Shown here piece after piece: positions 54,648-63,741 of a stretch of DNA of 64,000 nt. The stretch comes from CAMLJR01 sp964500675 (GTDB lineage Bacteria; Pseudomonadota; Gammaproteobacteria; Pseudomonadales; CAMLJR01). Every line of letters begins with the position of its first letter. Position 1 is the stretch's first letter. The notes below the pieces were generated by a model. The model did not search any database, was not told the origin of the DNA, and worked only from the letters and a program-made list of their open reading frames with translations. Both the position numbers and the translations under genes were made by a program. The stretch lies in assembly GCA_964500675.1 (NCBI GenBank), contig CAZCNY010000001.1, positions 124,001-188,000 on the forward strand, in the 5' to 3' direction.

Positions 54648-55697
54648 TTAGGCGGCGTAGTCGATTTTCTTTTCAAAGTGCCGGCGGAGCGGATGCCATT
54701 CGCCGAGCGCAACCCTGACGCCGTACTCCGTCAAATACGCCGCGAGATCGAGCAGATACGCCATATCGGCTTCACCGCCGCAGAGATGAAAAACCTGTTT
54801 GCCGATCGCGGTGAGACGCAGCACCGGCAGCGGTACACCGGTAGAACTCAAACCCGACAATTGCAGCGCGCGCCGATGATTGATCAGCAGCAGCGGCTCC
54901 TGCTCGTCGCCGGCCTGGCTGTGTAAATTGACCTGCCGCAGCGTATCGATCGGATGCAACAGGCCTAACGTTTCCGCGCTGTGCAGCCAGACATCGTGCA
55001 GCTGCGGCTGAAAGTAGCGGCCGCGCGCGTCGAAAATGAATTCGCCGAAGACGTAGCGCGCGAGCAGTTGGATGCCATCGATATCGCGCTCACCGATGGC
55101 GCCCAGCGTTTCCAATGTCGCCAAACTGTAGCGACCCGGCGCCGCTACTTCGCGCGCCAGCAGGCGCGCCCACAAGCGCTGCAATTCAGGATGATGAACA
55201 TCCTGCGCGCATTGGCGCCAGCGCTGCAGCCAATGCGCGCCGACGTCGCGCTCGGACAGCGCTTGCAATGTGTAGCTCTTGAAAATTTCGTCTTCGGCGA
55301 ACAGCGCAATACGGCGGATGTTGAGCGAGTGTTCGACATCGCGATGGCCGACTTCATTGGCGACACTATCGAACAGCTGTTGCGGTTTGGTGAGGCGCGC
55401 GAAAATCTGATCTTCGTCCACCGCGGGCTGCTCGATAAAGCCGTACATCGGCACATCGCCAACCGCGATCGCATCGACCACCTGACCGCCATAACCGATC
55501 ACCTTACGACCGCTGCGCAGACCGGTGAGTTCGCGTTGCGTCGCCTCAATGGCAGCAAGCTCGGCCTCGCGAACGCGCGCGCGATCAAGTCCTTCGCGCC
55601 GGATCTGTCTCGGAGTAGTGAGGCCGCCGCTGTCGCCGAACAAATACATCCAAACCTTGTCCAGCCAAAGCTCCTGCATTTGCTGGTTTTTCAACAT
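54648..55697 (-). CDS. DUF2806-like protein
   Basis: 349 residues, no signal peptide and no clear membrane segment. LWLDKVWMYLFGDS and ALSERDVGAHWLQRWRQ suggest the DUF2806/TIGR03899 group, whose function is unknown; the assignment is from memory and moderate. The N-terminal 90 residues are helical and charged; the C-terminal region is beta-rich (PVLRLTAIGKQVFHLCGG). It faces away from the YfiR gene, and three 20-bp repeats lie in the shared upstream region. Confidence 0.6.
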   Translation of the reverse strand: MLKNQQMQELWLDKVWMYLFGDSGGLTTPRQIRREGLDRARVREAELAAIEATQRELTGLRSGRKVIGYGGQVVDAIAVGDVPMYGFIEQPAVDEDQIFARLTKPQQLFDSVANEVGHRDVEHSLNIRRIALFAEDEIFKSYTLQALSERDVGAHWLQRWRQCAQDVHHPELQRLWARLLAREVAAPGRYSLATLETLGAIGERDIDGIQLLARYVFGEFIFDARGRYFQPQLHDVWLHSAETLGLLHPIDTLRQVNLHSQAGDEQEPLLLINHRRALQLSGLSSTGVPLPVLRLTAIGKQVFHLCGGEADMAYLLDLAAYLTEYGVRVALGEWHPLRRHFEKKIDYAA

Positions 55698-56172
55698 GAG
55701 CTCTGAGCTCCCGTGGCCATACTAAAATAATTATGCTGTTGTATTTCTCTATGAACTGTCGTATTTCTCGATGAACAGTCGTATTTCTCGAAAATAATCG
55801 CTGCTCAACAAAGTGTGCACGCTTTCACGCCCTGTCGGCAAGTAGCCCCATCCCTGTGAACGGGCGCGCGTTGCCGCGTTCGATCGCATCCAGAAACTGG
55901 AAATCTCTTTAACTTACGTCAATAATACCGCGAGGAGAAACAGAGATTTAGGCCAGTGGAACGGATCGAACAGACGTATTTGCAGCGACTCAGTAACGCG
56001 CGGACCACACCGCCGCCAACGATGCAGCAACCGGATTCCGATATTCACAATGGCCCTGTCTTCACCCTCCTCCGACGCCGCCTGCGTATACGCAGTTTTG
56101 GCTCAGCCTTTCACCCGACTGCACGACTCAGCAGAGAAATGCTGTGCTGCCGTTATACGCACTGAGACCGAC
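55698..56172. other. Intergenic region between DUF2806-like and YfiR genes
   Basis: 475 bases between two divergent genes. It holds three 20-bp tandem repeats at 55739-55798. Short plus-strand frames in the right part (55956-56165 and from 56050) run toward yfiR but look like chance frames. No terminator is evident. Confidence 0.6.
55739..55798. repeat. Three tandem 20-bp repeats
   Basis: TTGTATTTCTCTATGAACTG, TCGTATTTCTCGATGAACAG and TCGTATTTCTCGAAAATAAT follow one another with a 20-base period; the third diverges after base 13. They lie 42 bases upstream of the DUF2806-like start codon. Two helical turns per unit would suit an iterated protein-binding site, though slippage is possible. Confidence 0.75.
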
Positions 56173-56712
56173 ATGCGACATGGACTAATCGCGCGCTTTC
56201 TGCTGTCGTTGCTGGCGCTGATCGCCATCGCCTCGCGTGCGGGCAGCGATGATCTCTCGCGCGAATACCGCATCAAAGCCGCTTATCTTTACAATCTGGG
56301 CAAATTCATCACCTGGCCCAACGAAGACGAGAGGCCCAAAGACGCGCCGATCACGCTGTGCGTATACGGCTACAACCCGTTCGAGGACTATCTGGAAAAG
56401 CTGCAAGAGCGGCAGATTCGTGGACGCTCGATTGCCGTGCGCTTCGTCGGTGAACACGATACGATCGAAGGCTGCCAGCTATTATTCATTTCAAAGCTCA
56501 ATACGACGCAACCCAAACTGCTCAGCGCACAGCCGCCCTACCCGCCGATTTTAACCGTCAGCGACGATCAGGACTTTCTCGATCACGGCGGCGAAATCAG
56601 CCTCGTCACTTTGAGCAATAACGTTCAGCTCGACATCAACCTCACGCGCGCCAAACAAGCAGGTTTCAGCATCAGCGCAAATCTGCTCGAAATCGCGCAC
56701 AGGATTCAATAA
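56173..56712 (+). CDS. YfiR family protein (DUF4154)
   Basis: 179-residue periplasmic protein. A signal peptide (MRHGLIARFLLSLLALIAI) is followed by the typical SREYRIKAAYLYNLGKFITWP, CVYGYNPF and GCQLLFIS; the two Cys match a pair that forms a disulfide in YfiR. In Pseudomonas YfiR inhibits the cyclase YfiN across the inner membrane. Here a HAMP-PAS-GGDEF-EAL protein follows immediately, with one base between stop and GTG, so the same control is likely. ATG 56173 was chosen for the signal peptide; longer frames are open. Confidence 0.88.
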   Translation: MRHGLIARFLLSLLALIAIASRAGSDDLSREYRIKAAYLYNLGKFITWPNEDERPKDAPITLCVYGYNPFEDYLEKLQERQIRGRSIAVRFVGEHDTIEGCQLLFISKLNTTQPKLLSAQPPYPPILTVSDDQDFLDHGGEISLVTLSNNVQLDINLTRAKQAGFSISANLLEIAHRIQ

Positions 56713-58689
56713 GTGAGCGCCGAGCCTGTGCCAAAAAATAAAAGCGCGCGGCGATCGCTGCGGCTGCACAACTGGTCGATCAGCAGCAAACTCATTCTGC
56801 TCTCGCTCGCGACCAGCCTGATCGGCCTGCTCGCCGCTATCACCGCGATCGCGGCGTACGATCAATACAGCCTGCGCTCGGTGCTGCGCGAAGAATTCAG
56901 TGTGCTCGCCAACGTGATCGCCAACCGCTCAAGCGCTGCCGTGGTGTTCGAGGATAAAGCGCTCGCGCAAAACAACCTGAGCGCATTGCAATATCGCAGC
57001 AGCGTGATTCTCGGCTGCATCTATCGCCTGAATAACACCGAGCGTGGTGATAAGCCCGCAGCGCTGGTGCCGCTCGCCAATTTCCATCTCGACGCCAATC
57101 AGCGCTGCCCGGATATGCGAGCGCCGAAACAGCAGCGGATCGATATCGGCCAGCGTTATCTCGAAGTCATGCAGCCCATCGTGCTCGACGATGCGACCAT
57201 CGGCGTACTGTATTTGCGCGCATCGCTCGATGAAACCTATAGCCGCTTGCAGCATAAATTGCTCATCATGATTCCGGTGGTGATCATCGCGGCCGCGATC
57301 GCGGTTTTAATCGGCGCGCTGCTGTCGCGCCATATTTCGCATCCGCTGAAAATGCTGGGCAAAGCCGCCGCTCTCGTCGCCGAGCACGATAATTATTCGA
57401 TCCGCGCCGATAAATTCAGCGACGACGAAGTCGGGCAAGTGGTCGACTCGTTCAACCACATGTTGTCCGTGATCGAATACGAAAACATGCACCTGCGCGA
57501 GAGCGAAGAAAAATTCCGCCTCATCAGCGAATCGTCGAAAGTCGGTATTTTTCAACTCGACCGCCACGGCAACTGCATCTACGCCAATGAAGAGATGTCG
57601 ACGATCTCAGGCGTGACGGGCGACGTCTTGCTCGAACAAGGTTGGCTGCACGTGGTGCATCCCGACGACAAACGCCGCATTACCGAACAGTTCCAACTGC
57701 TCGTGCAAAAAAATGCGCCGCATATCAATCTCGACTGCTGCTTAATGCTGCCCGATGGCGTGCTGAAATGGGTAACGGGCGATATCGCGCCGATGTTCGA
57801 TACCAATCAACAGCAGATCGGTTTCCTCGGCACGCTCTCGGATATTTCCGAGCTGAAGGAAGCATACGATCAGCTTGAGCAGATGGCGTTCTACGATACA
57901 TTGACAGGGCTCGCCAACCGGCGCTTGTTCCGCAACCGCCTTGAACACATGCTCAGCAATATTCAGCGCACGGGCGCCGGCGTAGCATTAATTCTGATCG
58001 ATCTCGATCATTTCAAACACGTCAACGATTCGATGGGGCACGATTCGGGCGACGCGTTGCTCACGGTCGTTTCCGAGCGTTTAAAACATTGCGTGCGCTT
58101 CACCGATACCGTCGCGCGCTTGGGCGGCGACGAATTCGCCGTGATTTTGCCCAACGTGCCCGACACACTCACGGTTTCGGCGATCGCTGAAAAAATCATG
58201 CAGGCGTTGAGCAAGCCGGTGTTGCTCGGCGATCAGGAGATTACGATCAGCGCGAGCATGGGTATCTCGATGGCGCCCGATGATTGCAATACTGCCGAGG
58301 TGTTGATTAAAAATTCCGATCTCGCGCTGTACAAAGCGAAGGACGAAGGCCGCAACAACTTCAAGTTTTTCACCACCGAGATGAACACGTTGCTGGTGCG
58401 GCATTTAAATCTCGTGCAGCAGTTGCGTCACGCCATCGACAATCAAGCTTTTCTGTTGCAATACCAGCCGCAGATCGATCTCACCAACGGTCAGCGGTCG
58501 GTTTTGAAGCGCTCGTGCGTTGGCAGCAGCAAGACCGCGGTGTCGTCAGCCCCGCCGAGTTCATTCCCATCGCCGAGGAAACCGGTCTCATCATTCCGCT
58601 CGGGCGCTGGGTTCTGCGCACCGCCTGCCAACAGATGCGCGCGCTCGTCGACGCCAAGCTCGTCAATAATCGCGCCGTCATGGCGGTGA
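56713..58689 (+). CDS. CHASE8-HAMP-PAS-GGDEF protein, frameshifted before its EAL domain
   Basis: Membrane-bound c-di-GMP enzyme, 658 residues as read. Segments in order: membrane segment at about 27-50, periplasmic sensor (about 50-190), second membrane segment (IPVVIIAAAIAVLIGALL), HAMP (SRHISHPLKMLGKA), PAS (RLISESSKVGIFQLD), GGDEF (ARLGGDEFAVI with intact active motif). At about 58496 one base is missing, so the EAL domain is read out of frame and the tail after SNGQR-type sequence is nonsense. The cyclase half is intact. GTG start directly after yfiR. Likely partner of YfiR. Confidence 0.85.
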   Translation: MSAEPVPKNKSARRSLRLHNWSISSKLILLSLATSLIGLLAAITAIAAYDQYSLRSVLREEFSVLANVIANRSSAAVVFEDKALAQNNLSALQYRSSVILGCIYRLNNTERGDKPAALVPLANFHLDANQRCPDMRAPKQQRIDIGQRYLEVMQPIVLDDATIGVLYLRASLDETYSRLQHKLLIMIPVVIIAAAIAVLIGALLSRHISHPLKMLGKAAALVAEHDNYSIRADKFSDDEVGQVVDSFNHMLSVIEYENMHLRESEEKFRLISESSKVGIFQLDRHGNCIYANEEMSTISGVTGDVLLEQGWLHVVHPDDKRRITEQFQLLVQKNAPHINLDCCLMLPDGVLKWVTGDIAPMFDTNQQQIGFLGTLSDISELKEAYDQLEQMAFYDTLTGLANRRLFRNRLEHMLSNIQRTGAGVALILIDLDHFKHVNDSMGHDSGDALLTVVSERLKHCVRFTDTVARLGGDEFAVILPNVPDTLTVSAIAEKIMQALSKPVLLGDQEITISASMGISMAPDDCNTAEVLIKNSDLALYKAKDEGRNNFKFFTTEMNTLLVRHLNLVQQLRHAIDNQAFLLQYQPQIDLTNGQRSVLKRSCVGSSKTAVSSAPPSSFPSPRKPVSSFRSGAGFCAPPANRCARSSTPSSSIIAPSWR

Positions 58690-59210
58690 ATTTGTCGGTG
58701 AAACAATTCGAGGATTTTCAACTGGTCAAATTCATCGGCGAAACGCTGGTTGAATTCGGTTTGCGCCCCTCTCAGCTCGAACTCGAATTGACCGAGAGCA
58801 TGCTCATGGAAAATATCGAGGACACCGTCGAAGCGCTCAACAATTTGAAAGCGCTCGGCATCGGACTATCGATCGATGACTTCGGCACGGGCTATTCATC
58901 GCTGGGCTATCTGAAGCGCTTGCCCGTCAACGTCATCAAGGTCGATCGCTCGTTCGTGATGGATATTCCGCACGATGTCGACGATATGGAAATCACCGCG
59001 GCGGTAATCGCGATGGCGCACAAGCTGCGTTATAAAGTGGTCGCCGAAGGCATCGAGACCGAACAGCAATATCAATTCCTGCGCGAATCGGGTTGCGATT
59101 ATGGCCAGGGCTATTATTTCAGCCGGCCGCTCTCGCAGGACTTGCTCGTCGATTTCTGCCGTCAATACCAGGACGAAATCGAAAACGGAATCTCCAAGCG
59201 CCCTAGCTAA
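58491..59210 (+). pseudogene. EAL domain separated from the preceding protein by a frameshift
   Basis: The minus-one frame continues the same protein: GFEALVRWQQQDRG at 58500-58541, then IPIAEETGLIIPLG, ELTESMLMEN, DDFGTGYSSLGYL, KVDRSFVMD and EGIETEQQ, all EAL-family positions. The only usable start is GTG at 58515, just after the codons for EAL, so a product begun there would lack the catalytic Glu. Restoring one base in the G-run at 58496-58497 would reunite a protein of about 830 residues. Either a genuine mutation or a sequencing error. Confidence 0.8.
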
Positions 59211-59262
59211 ATGATTAAAACCGCGCGACTTGAGATGGCGGATCGCGTTATCGATGCGCGAT

Positions 59263-60114
59263 TCAATGCCCAACCGACGGAAACAATGCAATCCACGCCA
59301 CGTTGACAAAAAAATGGCTCAGTACGCTGAGCGACAACACCCCTGTGCGCCGATACACAAAGCCGTGCAATAAACCTGAAATCGTCGCCAGCATGACGAA
59401 CTCCCAGCCGCGATAAATATGCACCAGCCCAAACAACACGGCGGTAATCGTGATGGCAGGCAGCGGCGCTAAATACAGCATCAATTCGCGTTGCAGTGCG
59501 CCGCGAAAAAACAATTCCTCGGCGAAACACGTTTCCATTAAATTCACGAATAAAAATGCCGCCGCGTACTGCGGCACGGTGACTTGCACAGAATGGCCGA
59601 GCAGACGCACAAACACTAAAAAGGCGCCAACGCCCACGGGCACCAGCCACACGTAGCGCCAGTCGCGTTTCTGCGGATGAAATTGCGCGGCGATGAGCGC
59701 AAGCAGCAAACCCGCGTAAGCTTTGTCGAGCGGAAAATCGAACGCGAGTAATTTGCTGCCATACTCCCACCATTTCGAGTACAACGGCACGGTCTCGATG
59801 CCATGCACCTGATGAAACCCCGCCAGCAATCCGAGCAGCATGCCGCCGTAGCGCACCTGGCGCTTCCAGAATTCCGTCAGCCTCGAATACACCGTGGCGA
59901 CGAGCGTAAAACTGATCATCGCGACGATGACCGTGGGATAGGCGACAAAACCGGCGGCGGTGAACCCGAGCAGGCCGATGATGATAATCGTCGCGAGATA
60001 CGGCACCCATTCGCGCCGTCCGGTATCGATAATAAACAGCGCCATCGCTACCGACGTCGCATAAAACACCTGCGACGCCGCCAGCATGATGAGTTTAATT
60101 CCTTCTGCGGTCAT
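59263..60114 (-). CDS. CPBP family intramembrane metalloprotease
   Basis: 283-residue membrane protein with about eight hydrophobic segments. The conserved motifs are ETCFAEELFFRGAL (EExxxR), FGLVHIYRG and LHGFVYRRTG, followed by LSVLSHFFVN, which supply the metal/catalytic residues of the CAAX-protease/bacteriocin-processing family. Role unknown; could process or degrade a small membrane peptide. It converges with the EAL remnant and lies 14 bases downstream of the CobW gene on the same strand. Confidence 0.9.
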   Translation of the reverse strand: MTAEGIKLIMLAASQVFYATSVAMALFIIDTGRREWVPYLATIIIIGLLGFTAAGFVAYPTVIVAMISFTLVATVYSRLTEFWKRQVRYGGMLLGLLAGFHQVHGIETVPLYSKWWEYGSKLLAFDFPLDKAYAGLLLALIAAQFHPQKRDWRYVWLVPVGVGAFLVFVRLLGHSVQVTVPQYAAAFLFVNLMETCFAEELFFRGALQRELMLYLAPLPAITITAVLFGLVHIYRGWEFVMLATISGLLHGFVYRRTGVLSLSVLSHFFVNVAWIALFPSVGH

Positions 60115-60128
60115 ACCGGCTCGCTACC

Positions 60129-61118
60129 TTATATGCGCGCAGCGAGTAGCTGCTGCTCGATGACTGGCCAATCGGATTCGCGATCGGCGATACACTCGAT
60201 CACGCTATCGATATTGCCGCCGATCTCGTTGATGGAGAGCACGCCATCATCGGCATTGAAAATGAAATTGCCGCGATCGGTTTGCATCACGCCTTTGAGC
60301 CGGCGCACGCTCAAACCGCTCACCAAACTCAGCAGCCGCTGAAAATCGAAACGCGTTTCCGCCGCGAATAACCAACCGCAACTTGCAAAGCCATCGCCGC
60401 GATGTTCGCGGCGCGCGAACGCCGTTCCCGGTAACAGCACAATCGGCAGCGGCATAGCGGGATCCGATAGCAGCGCATGGTCCTGCGTTATCGCGGTTTT
60501 CGCGATCACACGCGGTGCTTTACGTGCATGATCGAACCAATCGAGTTGCAATTGCCCGTGCGCAACCCATCCGGTCAGCTGCGGGGGCAACTGCATACGC
60601 GCGATAAATTGCTCGAACCATGCGCGCTCGTCAGCGCCGCACACATCGGTTTTATTGGCGACGACAATATCGGCGACACGCAATTGATCGTTGAAAATCG
60701 GATGCTGCAAATAGCGCGCATCGCGTAACTTGCGCGGATCGAGCAGACACAACACGGCGCGCAAATCGAGCAGATCAGCATATTGGCCGCCGCTCAATGT
60801 ATCGATAATCTCCTGCGGATGACCGAGCCCGCTCGGTTCGATCAATAGCCGGTCGGGCTGCACTTTCGCGATCAAATTATTGAGCGCCACCTGCATCGGC
60901 AGATCGGCAACACAGCACATGCAGCCGCCCGCGACTTCGCGAATCTCCGCGCCGCTGCTCGCCAGAATCGCACCGTCGATACCGATCTCGCCAAACTCAT
61001 TAACGAGCACCGCCCACTTTTCCGCAGCGGGTTTGCGCCGCAACACATCGAGAATCGCCGTGGTTTTGCCCGCGCCGAGAAAGCCCGTGACAATATTGGT
61101 TGGAATCGGTTTGCGCAT
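60129..61118 (-). CDS. CobW/COG0523 family metallochaperone GTPase
   Basis: 329 residues. Walker A is VTGFLGAGKTTAIL; the metal-binding GGCMCC motif is intact; VNEFGEIGIDGAIL, LLIEPSGLGHPQEII and ANKTDV (guanine specificity) follow, and a CobW C-terminal domain ends near QLLAARI. Family members deliver zinc, cobalt or nickel to enzymes; the specific metal cannot be told, and no Zur box is apparent upstream. Transcribed toward the CPBP protease, with 14 bases between. Confidence 0.92.
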   Translation of the reverse strand: MRKPIPTNIVTGFLGAGKTTAILDVLRRKPAAEKWAVLVNEFGEIGIDGAILASSGAEIREVAGGCMCCVADLPMQVALNNLIAKVQPDRLLIEPSGLGHPQEIIDTLSGGQYADLLDLRAVLCLLDPRKLRDARYLQHPIFNDQLRVADIVVANKTDVCGADERAWFEQFIARMQLPPQLTGWVAHGQLQLDWFDHARKAPRVIAKTAITQDHALLSDPAMPLPIVLLPGTAFARREHRGDGFASCGWLFAAETRFDFQRLLSLVSGLSVRRLKGVMQTDRGNFIFNADDGVLSINEIGGNIDSVIECIADRESDWPVIEQQLLAARI

Positions 61119-61212
61119 ACGTCGAAGCGATCGAAAACAGAGACGAAAAACAGCCGCGATTATCGCCGCGCGTGCCGAAGCGCCGCAAGCGGCGCACGAT
61201 TGATAAACCGAA

Positions 61213-62532
61213 TTAAATCAACGCGGATAAGCGCACATCTGCACCGAGCACACGCAGCAATTTGCCATCTGCGGCGAACACGGGTGCCGACACCGTAAAA
61301 CAAAACGCATCGGTCGCGGCCGAGCGGTAGACGGGCGACACATAGCTGCGCAGACGTTCGGCGACGGCGCGAAACCACGCTCGCTGCGACCAGTCGATGC
61401 CGCGCCGCGAACCCGAGCGCGCCTGTTCGATATCGTCGGCAACGATATTTTCGCTGACTTGACGGCCGTCCGCACCGACCAGATACAACAACTCAAAGCG
61501 TTTATCGAGCTTGAGTGCCTGCTGCATTGCGCGCTCGGCACGCTCGGCCGAACCTGCTAATTCCATCTGCGCCGCAAGGCGCTCGACCGCGCCCTGTGCA
61601 TCGTTGTGCAAATCGATGCGAAAACCGCCGAGGCCGTCGAGCAATTTATCGCTGTCGCCGCGCACCGCTTCGCCGTGTTTGCGCACCTGCGCGGCTTTGC
61701 CAAGCAATTCATGCGCGACTTGCGCCACGCGCTGCACATCGCCATTGACCGTGCGCACAGCGATACCGATCTGCTCAGTGCCGGCCGCAATAAGATCGAC
61801 TTTTTGATCGAGCTGTTGCATCGCCACTGATACGCTTTGCAATTCATTGCCCATGCGCTCCATACCGGCACGACCCGCGGCGACCACATCGCCCATCACG
61901 GTACTAGCGCTGCTCAACTGCTTAACATCGCTACGGAAATTTTCGACGATGCCGTAAACGCGATCGGTAGCATCGGTGGTGTGATGCGCGAGTTTGCGCA
62001 CCTCGTCCGCCACTACCGCAAAGCCGCGACCCTGATTGCCCGCACGCGCGGCTTCGATCGCAGCATTCAGCGCCAGCAAATTAATCTGTTTCGAGATGTT
62101 TGCGATGACACCGATGACCTGCACCACATCTTCGAGCTGATTTTCTAAGCGCCTGATTGAATTCGTTAGATCGATTTCACTCTGATTGATCGCCTCGACC
62201 TGCCGCACAACAACTTTGCCTTCGTCTTCGCAATGGCGAATCGCCGCCGCAACTTGATTGGATAAATCAGCGACTTCCTGCGCGCGCGGCACGAGCTCGG
62301 CATCGAGCGTCGTCGTCACCTCTTCGCTCGCACTCGCAATGAGCGCCGACGCATCGGCGAGCTCGGCGCCGCCGCGCTCGGTATCGCTAGCGATTTGCAC
62401 CAGCTGCGGCGCATGCTCAGCAATCTCTACCGCCGCGGCAATACTGTGACCGATGCGCTGCTGCAATGTTGTCAGAAAATTGTTGAGTTGTTGATTACGC
62501 GGGGAGTCTTCTAGACGAAACGTCAAATTCAT
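61213..62532 (-). CDS. Soluble methyl-accepting chemotaxis protein with C-terminal sensor domain
   Basis: 439 residues with no membrane segment. The signalling domain is in the N-terminal 250 residues, with the conserved hairpin tip KQINLLALNAAIEAARAG and GFAVVADEVRKLAHH, followed by a coiled coil. The C-terminal 170 residues (about 270-439) look like a Cache/PDC-type ligand-binding domain: LYLVGADGRQVSENIV, SQRAWFRAVAERL and FTVSAPVFAADGKLLRVLG. The domain order is the reverse of classical receptors and resembles C-terminal-sensor cytosolic receptors. It would couple to CheA/CheW, which are not in the window. Confidence 0.88.
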   Translation of the reverse strand: MNLTFRLEDSPRNQQLNNFLTTLQQRIGHSIAAAVEIAEHAPQLVQIASDTERGGAELADASALIASASEEVTTTLDAELVPRAQEVADLSNQVAAAIRHCEDEGKVVVRQVEAINQSEIDLTNSIRRLENQLEDVVQVIGVIANISKQINLLALNAAIEAARAGNQGRGFAVVADEVRKLAHHTTDATDRVYGIVENFRSDVKQLSSASTVMGDVVAAGRAGMERMGNELQSVSVAMQQLDQKVDLIAAGTEQIGIAVRTVNGDVQRVAQVAHELLGKAAQVRKHGEAVRGDSDKLLDGLGGFRIDLHNDAQGAVERLAAQMELAGSAERAERAMQQALKLDKRFELLYLVGADGRQVSENIVADDIEQARSGSRRGIDWSQRAWFRAVAERLRSYVSPVYRSAATDAFCFTVSAPVFAADGKLLRVLGADVRLSALI

Positions 62533-62765
62533 TTCTTCGAGGGCACGATTGAACTACGTGCCACGACTTTTTTGCTCTCGCTTACCACTAAACCAAACCA
62601 TTACAATCACCTCTACCGCTGAAACGACGAATCATTCCTGCAATTGAAGTGCCAGTGAATTTGGTAGTCTTAGCGTAAGAAGACGGCTTATTTCGGCGAT
62701 ACTCGCACCAGTACTGCACACGCTTAAAATGGAGTGCACGCAAATAAAACCAGTGCATTATCGCC

Positions 62766-63719
62766 TTAACTGTACTCTGCGCAATTTCTGCCTTTTTGCT
62801 TGGCCTTATACAACAGTCGGTCGACCGCTTCGATAAACACGATAGACTCGGCATCGTGCGAGGGAACAATAGTTCCGACCCCGAGGCTTAGCGTAACCAG
62901 CTGACTGGTAGCGGAGCTTTCATGGGAAATTTGCTGTTTGAAAATTGCGTTGCGACAGCGTTCGGCGATTGCCTTTGCGGCATCAGCATCGGTTTCCGGC
63001 AACACCAGCACGAATTCCTCGCCGCCGAAACGCGCGAAAAAATCTCTGGCGCGCGTACCCACCGTACTCAGCGCCAGCGCCACCCGCTTTAAACAATCAT
63101 CGCCCTGAATATGACCGTAGTAATCGTTGTATTGCTTGAAGTGGTCGATATCTATAAGAATCAGTGAAAGCGGTTGATGATTGCGCCGCGCGTTGGCCCA
63201 CTCCATCTCCATAATCGAATCGAACATGCGCCGATTGGCGACGCCGGTTAAACCATCCTTGAACGACAGTTCTTCAAGCTCCTTTTGCAACCGCAGCACT
63301 TGCTCTTCCGTTTTTTTGCGCTCGCTGATATCGAACATAAATCCGATCAGCGCTTCCACTTCGCCGTCTTTGCGCACCACATGCACGACATCGCGAATCC
63401 AAACGTAATCACCGCCATTCGTCATAGCGCGATAATCGGCCTCGTGATCGATGCCGGCCAACGATTGCGAGACACAAAAATTGAATACAGTATCGCGATC
63501 ATCCGGGTGCATTCGCGCCACCCAGTCGGCCACGCCAACCCAACTCGACGGCGCCCACCCCAACAAACGCTCGATCTGCGGCCCGATATAGGTAAAGCGC
63601 TTACTGGCCCAGTCGATTTTCCAAGGAATCGCCTTGGTGGATTCCAACAGGGTTTTGTATACCGCACTATCGGTCTCGATAGAGCTTTCATCGCTTTTTT
63701 CAATCATTTCATTCTGCAT
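62766..63719 (-). CDS. PAS-GGDEF diguanylate cyclase
   Basis: 317 residues. A PAS domain with PAC (about 25-150: RFTYIGPQIERLLGWAPSSW, DISERKKTEEQVLRL) precedes a GGDEF domain whose active motif is GGEEF (FFARFGGEEFVLVLP), with ILIDIDHFKQYND and CRNAIFKQQ-type lines. It makes c-di-GMP. Soluble, no membrane segment. An RxxD-type inhibitory site is not obvious. No partner phosphodiesterase is adjacent. Confidence 0.9.
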   Translation of the reverse strand: MQNEMIEKSDESSIETDSAVYKTLLESTKAIPWKIDWASKRFTYIGPQIERLLGWAPSSWVGVADWVARMHPDDRDTVFNFCVSQSLAGIDHEADYRAMTNGGDYVWIRDVVHVVRKDGEVEALIGFMFDISERKKTEEQVLRLQKELEELSFKDGLTGVANRRMFDSIMEMEWANARRNHQPLSLILIDIDHFKQYNDYYGHIQGDDCLKRVALALSTVGTRARDFFARFGGEEFVLVLPETDADAAKAIAERCRNAIFKQQISHESSATSQLVTLSLGVGTIVPSHDAESIVFIEAVDRLLYKAKQKGRNCAEYS

Positions 63720-63741
63720 ACGGTGTGGTGGTTTTTTTCTA

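Noticed and set aside
55956..56165. 69-codon frame before yfiR
   Set aside because: No SD of note, unremarkable sequence in the leader of yfiR.
62588..62869. 93-codon minus-strand frame after the cyclase gene
   Set aside because: Overlaps the GGDEF gene end in another frame, low-complexity basic sequence.
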